From positions 1 through 64,000 of the forward strand of contig DIBU01000004.1 in assembly GCA_002416125.1 (NCBI GenBank): 64,000 bases of DNA, written 5' to 3'. Of this stretch, positions 25,517-33,667 are shown in pieces. The translations under genes were made by a program, and so were the position numbers. The first letter of the stretch is position 1, and the number at the start of each line of letters is the position of its first letter. A model generated the notes under the pieces. That model ran no database searches. It was not told where the DNA came from and was given only the letters and a program-made list of their open reading frames with translations. Source of the stretch: Halieaceae bacterium UBA5044. GTDB lineage: Bacteria; Pseudomonadota; Gammaproteobacteria; Pseudomonadales; Halieaceae.

Positions 25517-27901
25517 ATGCTGGAACCACTGGCCGCGGAACAGATCTACCGCGCCTGCTCGGGCGAAGGATTCGATTTCACCACCACGGAAGGCCTGGAG
25601 CCCCTGGACCTCCTGTACGGTCACGACCGGGCGCGCGAAGCGCTCAGTTTCGGCACCGCCATTCGCAGCGACGGGTTCAACCTCTATGTGCTGGGGGACC
25701 CCGGCCACGGGCGTCACGACCTGGTGGAGCAGTTCCTGGCGCAGCGTGCTGCGGCGGAGGACACGCCGGGTGACTGGGCCTACCGTTACAATTTCGACGA
25801 CCCTACCTCACCGCGGTATCTGGCGCTGCCCGCCGGCATGGGGCGGCAACTGGTGGCCGACCTCACGCAACTGGTGGACGAACTCCGGGCGGCCATCCCC
25901 GCACTGCTCGAAAGCGAGGAGTACCAGAACCGCCTGCAGGACCTGAACCAGGCCATGGGGGAGCGTCAGCGCGATGCCATCGAGGCGATCCGCCGGGAGG
26001 CCCGTGAGCAGGACATCCTGCTGGTTTCCACGCCCAACGGATTCACTTTCGCGCCGGTTGACGGCAAAGCCGATAGCGACGCGATGATGTCGCCCGAAGA
26101 TTTTCGTGCCCTGCCCAAAGGGGACAAGGAGCGCATCGAGGCGACGGTGGAGATTCTGCAGCGCAAGCTGACGCAGGCCATCCGCCAGATGCCCCTGCTG
26201 GCCCGGGAGCTGCGCCAGCAGGTGGATACCCTCAACGCCGAAATGCTGACGACCGCCATCGGCGCACCGCTGAACGAGCTGGAGGAGCGCTATCGGCAGC
26301 AGCCCGCGGTGCTGGAGCACCTGGATGCCTGTCGCCAGGCGGTGCTGTCCCACGCCGCCGCGTTCCTCGCCGAGAATCCGGAGCTGTCTCCCGAGGCGGT
26401 GTTCAGCCGGTTCCAGGTCAATCTGCTGGTGGACAACGCGGAGGCGAAGGGGGCGCCGGTGGTCTATCAGGACCTGCCCAGTCACCAGCACCTGGTGGGT
26501 CGTACCGAACATCATGTGCACAACGGCACCCTGGTGACGGATTTTTCCCTGATCCGTGCCGGCGCACTGCACCGGGCCAATGGCGGGTACCTGGTGCTCG
26601 ATGTGCGCGGCCTGCTGACCCAGCCCGGCGCCTGGGAAACGCTGAAACGGGTGCTGCGGGCGGGGCAGATCCGCACCGAGAGTCTGGAGCAGGCCTACGG
26701 CCTGATCAGCACCGTGAGCCTGGAGCCCGAACCCATTCCGCTGGATGTGAAGGTGGTGCTGTTGGGGGAGCGTCTGTTCTATTACCTCCTCTGCGAACAC
26801 GACCCGGAATTCCTGGAACTGTTCAAGGTACAGGCCGACCTGGAGGATACGCTGGACCGCGATCCCGCCAACCAGGCGCTGTATGCGCGGATGATCGCGA
26901 CACTGGCCCGGGACGCCGGACTGCAGCCTCTCGATCGCGGCGGTGTGGCCGCGGTGATCGAGCGCGCCAGTCGCCTGGCCTCGGACCAGCGCAAGCTGAC
27001 CGCGCGCCAGCGTGAACTGCGCGACCTGCTGCGGGAGGCGCAGCACTGGGCAATGGAGGCGGGTGCGACGACCATTGGCCGCGAACACGTGGAAACGGCG
27101 ATTGAGCAGCAGTTGCGGCGCGCCAGCCGCCTGCGCGAGCGCAGTCACGAGGCGATCCACCGCGGCATCGTCATGATTGCCACCCAGGGTGAGGCCGTGG
27201 GGCAGGTCAACGGCCTGTCGGTCCTGTCGCTGGGTGACTTCGCGTTCGGCCAGCCGTCGCGCATCACGGCCACCGCGCGGCCCGGCAGCGGCCAGCTGGT
27301 GGATATCGAGCGGGAGGCGCGCATGGGCGGGCGCATACACACCAAGGGCGTGATGATCATCGCCCGCTACCTGGCGAACCGCTACGCGCCGGACACCACG
27401 CTGTCGCTGTCCGCCAGCCTCGCGTTCGAGCAGTCCTACGGTGGTGTTGACGGTGACAGTGCCTCGGTGGCGGAGATCTGCGCCCTGGTGTCGGCCATCA
27501 GCAAGGTGCCGTTGAAGCAGGCCTTTGCGGTGACCGGTTCGGTGAACCAGCGGGGTGAGGTGCAGGCCGTTGGTGGGGTGAACGAGAAGATCGAGGGCTT
27601 CTTTGATGTCTGCGCCGCGCGGGGCGAGGTGGACGGCCACGCGGTGTTGCTGCCAGCGAGCAATGTCGAACACCTCATGCTGAAGCAGGCGGTGCGTGCG
27701 GCCGTCGAGGCCGGGCGCTTCCGCATCTACGCCATTCACCATGTGGACGATGCCCTGGCACTGCTCACCGGGCTGGCACCGTCCGAGCTGGAGCAGCGCG
27801 TCACCCGGCGGCTCGCGGCGTTCTCCGCGGCGGTCAAGGCGGCGCGGGCGGATGATGATAGCGCCGCGCCCTCGAGTGAGGAGGCGGACGATGAACAGTG
27901 A
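25517..27901 (+). CDS. Lon-like ATP-dependent protease (AAA_32/LonC-type)
   Basis: A 794-residue protein from ATG 25517, set by AAAGGAGGG eight bases upstream. The N-terminal ATPase part has a changed P-loop, GDPGHGRHD, where the usual Lys is Arg, as in other members of this family. A long coiled-coil insertion spans about residues 110-270 (LNQAMGERQRDAIEAIRREA). The lobe-2 end is around RANGGYLVLDVRGLLTQP and LLGERLFYYLL. The Lon protease domain follows residue about 560: Ser648 in VDGDSASVAE and Lys691 in GGVNEKIEGF form the Ser-Lys dyad. It probably degrades misfolded or specific cytosolic proteins. The next gene overlaps by 11 bases, implying translational coupling with a universal stress protein. 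Confidence 0.93.
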   Translation: MLEPLAAEQIYRACSGEGFDFTTTEGLEPLDLLYGHDRAREALSFGTAIRSDGFNLYVLGDPGHGRHDLVEQFLAQRAAAEDTPGDWAYRYNFDDPTSPRYLALPAGMGRQLVADLTQLVDELRAAIPALLESEEYQNRLQDLNQAMGERQRDAIEAIRREAREQDILLVSTPNGFTFAPVDGKADSDAMMSPEDFRALPKGDKERIEATVEILQRKLTQAIRQMPLLARELRQQVDTLNAEMLTTAIGAPLNELEERYRQQPAVLEHLDACRQAVLSHAAAFLAENPELSPEAVFSRFQVNLLVDNAEAKGAPVVYQDLPSHQHLVGRTEHHVHNGTLVTDFSLIRAGALHRANGGYLVLDVRGLLTQPGAWETLKRVLRAGQIRTESLEQAYGLISTVSLEPEPIPLDVKVVLLGERLFYYLLCEHDPEFLELFKVQADLEDTLDRDPANQALYARMIATLARDAGLQPLDRGGVAAVIERASRLASDQRKLTARQRELRDLLREAQHWAMEAGATTIGREHVETAIEQQLRRASRLRERSHEAIHRGIVMIATQGEAVGQVNGLSVLSLGDFAFGQPSRITATARPGSGQLVDIEREARMGGRIHTKGVMIIARYLANRYAPDTTLSLSASLAFEQSYGGVDGDSASVAEICALVSAISKVPLKQAFAVTGSVNQRGEVQAVGGVNEKIEGFFDVCAARGEVDGHAVLLPASNVEHLMLKQAVRAAVEAGRFRIYAIHHVDDALALLTGLAPSELEQRVTRRLAAFSAAVKAARADDDSAAPSSEEADDEQ

Positions 27902-28637
27902 GGCGTTGCAGCAACAGCAGGCGCGCCGCGTGCTTGCCATGTTGGATGCGTCGCGCCACAGCCTGGCGGCGCTGCGGGCCGCCGTAGAGCTCGCGCATGC
28001 GCACCGGGCGGAGCTGGTGGCCCTGTATGTGGAAGACGAAAACCTGCTGCGTTCGGCGGACTTTCCCTTCGCCCGTGAAGTCGGCGCGCGTACCGGGCTG
28101 GCCAGGCCGCTGACGGTCACGGCGATGCAGGCCACGCTGTCGCGGCAGCGGCAGCAGGTCAACCGCGCCCTGGAATCCGCAGCGGCCGGGCGCAGCCTGC
28201 GCTATTCACTGCAGGTGCGTCGCGGCGGCGTTGTCGCCGCCACGCTGGCCCAGGTCGGCCCCGCCGATATGCTGGTGCTGGGCAAGGCCGGGCTGTCTGC
28301 CTACTGTGGTGGTGTGCGGTTGGGTTCCACCTGCCGCGCGCTGCTGCAGCAGGCACCCTGCACGGTGCTGGTGTACGATGAGAAGGCGCCGTTACGCCCC
28401 GGGCCGCTGCGTGTGCTTTCACAGCCGGTGCCGTCAGAGCTGTTGCAGCTACCGCTGTGCACCGAGGTCGAGGCGCTGCAGGCGCGTTCGGCGCGAGCGC
28501 TTGAACAGCAACTGCAGCGTGCCAGCTGCGGCGCACTGCTGCTGCGTCGCGCGGAGTTCAGGGTGCTTGCGGATGAAGACGCGCAGCTGCTGGCCAGGAT
28601 TCCGGTGCCGGTTATCGTGCTGCCGGATCCGGAGTGA
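27891..28637 (+). CDS. Universal stress protein-family protein
   Basis: A 248-residue protein from ATG 27891, overlapping the protease gene by 11 bases. It begins RRVLAMLDASRHSLAALRAAVELA, with VALYVEDENLL and a C-terminal half holding GKAGLSAYCGGVRLGSTCRALLQQ, then APCTVLVYD. This is the G-(2x)-G-(9x)-G(S/T) nucleotide-binding pattern of UspA (degenerate). A second weak half follows (residues about 165-248). Coupling to a protease suggests a role in stress proteostasis. The 3' end overlaps the convergent oxidase gene by 26 bases. Confidence 0.8.
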   Translation: MNSEALQQQQARRVLAMLDASRHSLAALRAAVELAHAHRAELVALYVEDENLLRSADFPFAREVGARTGLARPLTVTAMQATLSRQRQQVNRALESAAAGRSLRYSLQVRRGGVVAATLAQVGPADMLVLGKAGLSAYCGGVRLGSTCRALLQQAPCTVLVYDEKAPLRPGPLRVLSQPVPSELLQLPLCTEVEALQARSARALEQQLQRASCGALLLRRAEFRVLADEDAQLLARIPVPVIVLPDPE

Positions 28638-29088
28638 CGTCCGCCATCCGCTGGCGGTAGTCCCAGGTGAAGATGCGCTCGGGTTGCACGCGTATCAGCA
28701 TTTCTTCGGCCTTGCGCGAGAGCAGCCAGTTGCCGACCCGCGATTCCTGCTGCCCCAGGTAGCGTTCCAGCAGCACCTCGAGCAGATCGCTGTCGCCCAG
28801 GGGGGTCATGCTGGCCCGCCCCTGGCCCCGGGCCCCGTGGTAGGGCGGCTCGTTGGGAGAGATTTCAAAACCGACCCGCGGATCGCGCTGCAGCAGCTTC
28901 ACCAGCGCTGACTTGCGGTGCGACACGCAGAGCAGGGCCTCCTCGGCAAATGCGTACCACACCGAGACCACCCGCGGGTAGCCGTCGGTGCCGGTGCTGG
29001 CAAGGCGCAGCGGGAAGGTGCTTTCGCGCAGAAAGTCGTAGGTGTCCTCGAGGGACCAGGGTCCCTTCAACGTCGGTGTCATGAGCAT
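28612..29088 (-). CDS. Pyridoxamine 5'-phosphate oxidase-family flavin-binding protein
   Basis: A 158-residue protein from ATG 29088; a second ATG at 29082 is possible. The fold starts LRLASTGTDGYPRVVSVWYAF, then SALVKLLQRDPRVGFEI and a C-terminal RVQPERIFTWDYRQRM, all typical of the FMN- or F420-binding split barrel. Substrate unknown. It converges with the universal stress protein gene. Confidence 0.82.
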   Translation of the reverse strand: MLMTPTLKGPWSLEDTYDFLRESTFPLRLASTGTDGYPRVVSVWYAFAEEALLCVSHRKSALVKLLQRDPRVGFEISPNEPPYHGARGQGRASMTPLGDSDLLEVLLERYLGQQESRVGNWLLSRKAEEMLIRVQPERIFTWDYRQRMADVTPDPAAR

Positions 29089-29268
29089 CTTCAATCCATT
29101 GCCAGCCTGCAGTATAGGGCCCTTGTCCCCCAGCGTGAATGGCTGCACGCGGTATATTGCGATATGGGCAAAAATTGATCCTGAGCAACATTCCTGTGCC
29201 GATACCGGGTGATACTGCTATCCTATAGCCAAGATAAATCCTAACAAAAGACAGCAGGAGCGCTGATT

Positions 29269-31128
29269 GTGAAAAAACAGCCCGGATGCTTTATTCCGCA
29301 CCGTAAATCCACGTTGATCCTGGCCCTGGTGGCCGCCGGCATGGCACTTCCCGCTTCGTCCCAGACCTTCCAGCTGGGGCCCTTCGAAGGCAATTTCTCC
29401 TCGAACATCTCTGTGGGCGCAAGTTGGCGCACGGAGGCCGCCGACCTCGGCGTATTGTCCCCGGGGAACACGGATGGGCGCGGTCGAGCGTCTTCCAGCA
29501 CGGCGGATGACGGCAACCTCAACTACGACCGCGGCGACATGTTCTCCCTGCAGGTACGGGGTATCCACGACCTCGAACTGGCGGCGGACACCTACGGCAT
29601 GTTCACCCGCGTGAAGTACTGGTACGACCACGAAGTGGGCACCAGCGATGTGCCCCACGGCCACGCGGCCAACGGCTACCAGCCGAACCGCAAGCTCGAT
29701 ACCTCCGACTTCGAATCGCTGGCGCAGTACAGCGGTATCGAATTTCTCGACTACTACGTGTACGGCAGTTTCCAGCTGGGTGAAAGTCCGCTGGAATTGC
29801 GGGCCGGTAACATGGTGCTGAGCTGGGGCGAAAGCACGTTTATCCAGAACGGTGTGAACGTCATCAACCCCTTCGACGTTACCGCCCTGCGCAAGCCGGG
29901 TTCGGAAATCAAGGAAGCGCTGCTGCCCGTCGGCATGGTGTACGCCAACTACGGCCTCACCTACGACCTCAGCGTGGAAGGCTTTGTGCAGTACGACTGG
30001 CAGCGCACCATCCTCGATGAGTGCGGCACCTACTGGAACGCCGCGGACCCCTACGGCGGCGGCTGCGACTACCTCACCATTTCCAATGCCATCCCGGATG
30101 GCGAGGCGGAGGCCGCCGGCCTGATCCTGCCCCGGGGCGCGGATGACGAGGCATCGGATTCCGGGCAATGGGGCCTGGCGTTGCGCTACTACGTGGAAGA
30201 ACTGAACGGCACCGAGTTCGGCCTGTACTACATGAACTACCACAGCCGCACCCCGATCTTCAGCGCCACCAACGCCACACAGAGCTTCGGCCTGCCGGTG
30301 AACTTTGGTGCCAACCCCGAGTTTTTCTTCGAGTTCCCCGAAGATATTGAACTCTGGGGCCTGACCTTCGCGACCAATGTGGGCGACTGGGCGGTATCCG
30401 GTGAGTTGAGCTACCGTCCGGACTTCCCGCTGCAGATCAACACCACGGACCTGTTGCAGGCAGTGGCGCTGGGCACGGCGGCGGAATGGTCGCGCATGCT
30501 GTCGCGCTCGCTCGAGCAGGGGCCCGGTGGCTACGTTGCGGGCTACGACGACGTGTCCTACACCCAGTTCCAGATGACGTTCATCAAGTTTTTCGAGCAG
30601 GTGCTCGGGGCGCAGCGTCTGTCGTTCGCCAGCGAGGTGGGTGCCGTGTGGCTGAACGGTATGGACGACAGCATCAACTACGGCCGTTCGCCCAATTACG
30701 GCGTGGGTGACTTCGAGCCCTTCGCCAGCAACTTTGCCCTGTGGCCCGGGTCCCCCATCGCCTGTGATTCCCACCCCGCGGCAGAGGCCTTCGCCGGTAT
30801 TCGTCCCAACAGCAACGGCGACTACTGCACCAACGATGGCTTCACCGATGACTTCTCCTGGGGTTACCGGGTGCGCGCCGGCCTCGAATACACCGACGTG
30901 ATGGCAGGTATCAACCTGACGCCCAATATGGCATGGTCGCACGATGTACGGGGCAATTCGCCAGCACCGAACTTTGTCGAGGACCGTATAGCCTTGAGTG
31001 TGGGTGTTACGGCAGACTACCTCAACGTGTACCGCGCCGATCTGTCCTACACCAGTTTCTTCGGGGCGGATTATGACGAGTTGAAGGACCGTGACTTTGT
31101 CTCCCTCAGCTTCTCGGTGGCGTTCTAG
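29269..31128 (+). CDS. DUF1302 outer-membrane-associated protein
   Basis: A 619-residue exported protein starting at GTG 29269 with CAGGAG upstream. The signal peptide ends around MALPASSQTFQLG. DUF1302 markers are FSSNISVGASWRTE, GDMFSLQVRGIHDLEL, MFTRVKYWYDHE, ELRAGNMVLSWGESTFIQNG and RADLSYTSFFGADY near the end. The fold reads as a large beta-barrel with aromatic-rich strands, probably in the outer membrane. It is the first gene of an operon with DUF1329 (25 bases on), YCF48 and RND genes. Such clusters occur in bacteria that use alkanes, esters or steroids, and are proposed to move hydrophobic molecules. The exact substrate is unknown. Confidence 0.93.
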   Translation: MKKQPGCFIPHRKSTLILALVAAGMALPASSQTFQLGPFEGNFSSNISVGASWRTEAADLGVLSPGNTDGRGRASSSTADDGNLNYDRGDMFSLQVRGIHDLELAADTYGMFTRVKYWYDHEVGTSDVPHGHAANGYQPNRKLDTSDFESLAQYSGIEFLDYYVYGSFQLGESPLELRAGNMVLSWGESTFIQNGVNVINPFDVTALRKPGSEIKEALLPVGMVYANYGLTYDLSVEGFVQYDWQRTILDECGTYWNAADPYGGGCDYLTISNAIPDGEAEAAGLILPRGADDEASDSGQWGLALRYYVEELNGTEFGLYYMNYHSRTPIFSATNATQSFGLPVNFGANPEFFFEFPEDIELWGLTFATNVGDWAVSGELSYRPDFPLQINTTDLLQAVALGTAAEWSRMLSRSLEQGPGGYVAGYDDVSYTQFQMTFIKFFEQVLGAQRLSFASEVGAVWLNGMDDSINYGRSPNYGVGDFEPFASNFALWPGSPIACDSHPAAEAFAGIRPNSNGDYCTNDGFTDDFSWGYRVRAGLEYTDVMAGINLTPNMAWSHDVRGNSPAPNFVEDRIALSVGVTADYLNVYRADLSYTSFFGADYDELKDRDFVSLSFSVAF

Positions 31129-31152
31129 ACCTAACGATAAAAGGAGTTACAC

Positions 31153-32517
31153 ATGAACAAGAGATTGATCGCCATGGGCCTGGCGTCGCTGCTCGGCATG
31201 GGCAGCAGCCTGGCTCTGGCCAAGGTCAGCCCGGAACAGGCCGCACGCCTCGGCGGCGAAGAACTGACACCGATGGGCGCGGAGCGCGCCGGCAACGCGG
31301 ACGGCAGCATTCCGCGCTGGGAGGGCGGTTACCAGGAGCTGCCCGAGGGCTACACGCCGGGCGAGCGTCTGGTGGATCCGTTCAGCGCTGACCAGCCACT
31401 GTTTACCATCACCGCGGACAACGTGGACCAGTATGCGGACAAGTTGTCGCCCGGGCAGATTGCCATGTTCCGGCGTTACCCCGATACCTACCAGATGCCG
31501 GTCTATCCGTCGCGCCGCAGCGCGCGCCTGCCGGAATCCGAGTACACGCTGATCAAGGAGTGGGCGACCAAAACCGACCTGGTGGCGGGCGGCAACGGCC
31601 TTGTGGACTTCAAGGCCAACGTGCCTTTCCCGATACCGCAGAGCGGCATTGAGGTGATCTGGAACCACATCACGCGCTACCGCACACCGCTGGGTGTGAA
31701 GCGGCGCTACATCCAGGCGCCGGTGCAGGCCAATGGCGCCTTCGCGCCCGTGCTGTTCGAGGAAGAGGCGATTTTCGCCAACCGTTTCCCCGATAACCCC
31801 AACCCCAACCGCCTGTTTGTCTTCCTGCAGCGCATCCTCGCCCCGGCCCGCCTTGAGGGCGATGTGCTGCTGGTACACGAGAACGTGGACCAGGTGAAAG
31901 AGCCGCGTTCGGCATGGGTCTATAACGCCGGCCAGCGACGTGTGCGGCGCGCGCCGAACATCGCCTATGACGGCCCGGGTGTGGCCTCCGACGGTCTGCG
32001 TACTGCGGATGACCTCGATCTGTTCAATGGTGCTCCCGATCGCTACGACTGGGAGCTGGTTGGCAAGCGCGAGCTCTATATTCCCTACAACGCCTATGCC
32101 CTGCGTCGTGGCGACCTGGCCTACACCGATATCATCAAGCCCGGTCACATGGACCCGCAGTACCTGCGTTATGAACTGCACCGTGTGTGGGTGGTGGAGG
32201 CAACCCTGAAAGAGGATGCACGTCACATCTACGCCCGCCGCACGTTCTACGTGGATGAGGATACCTGGCAGATCGCTGTGGTGGATCACTATGACGGTCG
32301 TGGTGAGCTGTGGAAAATGAAAGAAGGGCACATGGTGATGCACTACCAGGTTGCGGTGCCCTGGCTCGCCGCAGAGTCTCTGCACGACCTGATCTCCGGT
32401 CGCTATGTGGTGATCGGCCTCGACAACGAAGAGCGTGGCTACCAGTACGACTTCGACTACGTGGGTAATTTTGAGGACTTCACCCCGGCGGCCCTGCGCC
32501 GTGCCGGCCGCCGCTAG
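31153..32517 (+). CDS. DUF1329 periplasmic/outer-membrane lipid-transfer-like protein
   Basis: A 454-residue protein with AAAAGGAG before the ATG. The signal peptide is GLASLLGMGSSLALA. Conserved pieces are ARLGGEELTPMGAERAGNADG, a GYTPGERLVDPF start, GIEVIWNHITRYR, PNPNRLFVFLQRILAPARLEG, and HVWV-type strands ending ARRTFYVDEDTWQIAVVDHY. The family folds like LolB/LolA-type half barrels (inference from its known relatives), suggesting lipid or hydrophobe binding in the periplasm. It follows DUF1302 by 25 bases and precedes YCF48 by 11. Confidence 0.93.
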   Translation: MNKRLIAMGLASLLGMGSSLALAKVSPEQAARLGGEELTPMGAERAGNADGSIPRWEGGYQELPEGYTPGERLVDPFSADQPLFTITADNVDQYADKLSPGQIAMFRRYPDTYQMPVYPSRRSARLPESEYTLIKEWATKTDLVAGGNGLVDFKANVPFPIPQSGIEVIWNHITRYRTPLGVKRRYIQAPVQANGAFAPVLFEEEAIFANRFPDNPNPNRLFVFLQRILAPARLEGDVLLVHENVDQVKEPRSAWVYNAGQRRVRRAPNIAYDGPGVASDGLRTADDLDLFNGAPDRYDWELVGKRELYIPYNAYALRRGDLAYTDIIKPGHMDPQYLRYELHRVWVVEATLKEDARHIYARRTFYVDEDTWQIAVVDHYDGRGELWKMKEGHMVMHYQVAVPWLAAESLHDLISGRYVVIGLDNEERGYQYDFDYVGNFEDFTPAALRRAGRR

Positions 32518-32527
32518 GTAGGCCGCC

Positions 32528-33667
32528 GTGTGTAGCGCAGGAGCGGTGAAGGGCCTGGTGCGGCCTTTCACCTGGCTGTTGGGCTTGCTGGTTCTTGCGC
32601 TGCCTGCGCAAGCTGGCGAGGAGTTTGCGTTTCTGCCCGCGGTGCGCATGGATGACCCGCAGCATGCGCAGTTGCTGGATATAGCACTGGCGGGTGAGCG
32701 CCTGGTCGCGGTCGGTGAGCGCGGGGTGATCGTGCTCAGCGATGACCACGGGGCGAGCTGGCAGCAGGCCGAGGTGCCGGTCAGTGCCACCCTCACCGCA
32801 CTGCATTTCCCGCAGCCCGACGTAGGCTGGGCGGTGGGCCACTCCGGTGTCATTCTGCACACCACCGATGGTGGGCTCAGCTGGTCACTGCAGTTTGACG
32901 GGCGCGATGCCAACCGGCAGTACCTGGCCTGGGCAGAATCCCGCGTTGCCGCGCTGGAGGACGCCGTAGCCGCCAATGAGGATCCCGAGCAGCAGGACGC
33001 GCTGGAATACGCATTGGATGACGCCGTGTTTGCGGTAGACGATGCCACTGAGGCGATCGAGACCGGGCCGGCCGACCCGTTCCTGGATGTGCTTTTCCTG
33101 GACGCCAGCACCGGCTTTGCCGTGGGCGCCTACGGCATGCTGTACCGCACCGATAACGCCGGCCAGGACTGGCAGATCGCCGTGGACGGCGTGGCCAATC
33201 CGGATCGCTTCCACTACTACGCAATGGCCGCGGGCGCCGATGGTCGCCTCTATCTCAGCGGCGAGGCCGGCCTGCTGTATTACTCTGCGGACCGGGGCGC
33301 GAACTGGACCCGGGTTGAAGATCTGTACGACGGCTCACTGTTCGGCGCCGTCGTCAGCGAGGGCACCGTCTACGCCTTCGGCCTGCGCGGTCACGTCTTT
33401 GCCTCCGCGGACGAGGGTGTGAACTGGGTTGAACTGGCCAACGACGAGCGCAGCAGCCTCTACGGCGGGGTGCGTCTGGCCGACGGACGCGCCCTGATGG
33501 TGGGCTCCGGTGGTCTTGTGCTGGCCTATGACGCGGGCGGCAATCGGCAGGCCTGGCGACATCCGTCCCGCGCCAGCCTGTCGTCGGCGGTGCAGGCTGG
33601 CAATGGCGATATCTGGCTGGTTGGCATGAAAGGCCTGACGGCACTGAGTGAGGCAAAATCCCTGTGA
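32528..33667 (+). CDS. YCF48-like beta-propeller protein, exported
   Basis: A 379-residue protein. GTG 32528 gives a signal peptide ending LPAQA-GEEF; GTG 32546 is an alternative. Repeats of the type SGVILHTTDGGLSWSLQF, GMLYRTDNAGQDWQI and GHVFASADEGVNWVEL make a beta-propeller of the YCF48/Hcf136 kind. A helical insert around residues 135-175 (ESRVAALEDAVAAN) breaks the repeats. In this operon type it is thought to work with the RND protein. Its stop overlaps the RND start by 4 bases. Confidence 0.9.
   Translation: MCSAGAVKGLVRPFTWLLGLLVLALPAQAGEEFAFLPAVRMDDPQHAQLLDIALAGERLVAVGERGVIVLSDDHGASWQQAEVPVSATLTALHFPQPDVGWAVGHSGVILHTTDGGLSWSLQFDGRDANRQYLAWAESRVAALEDAVAANEDPEQQDALEYALDDAVFAVDDATEAIETGPADPFLDVLFLDASTGFAVGAYGMLYRTDNAGQDWQIAVDGVANPDRFHYYAMAAGADGRLYLSGEAGLLYYSADRGANWTRVEDLYDGSLFGAVVSEGTVYAFGLRGHVFASADEGVNWVELANDERSSLYGGVRLADGRALMVGSGGLVLAYDAGGNRQAWRHPSRASLSSAVQAGNGDIWLVGMKGLTALSEAKSL

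Noticed and set aside
25808..28162. 784-codon minus-strand open frame across the Lon-like gene
   Set aside because: Antisense to a strong Lon-like match and its composition is typical of a shadow frame.
31147..33111. Long open frame on the minus strand across the DUF1329/YCF48 genes
   Set aside because: It is antisense to recognised genes and arises because GC-rich third positions keep the opposite frame open. Its protein has no family features.
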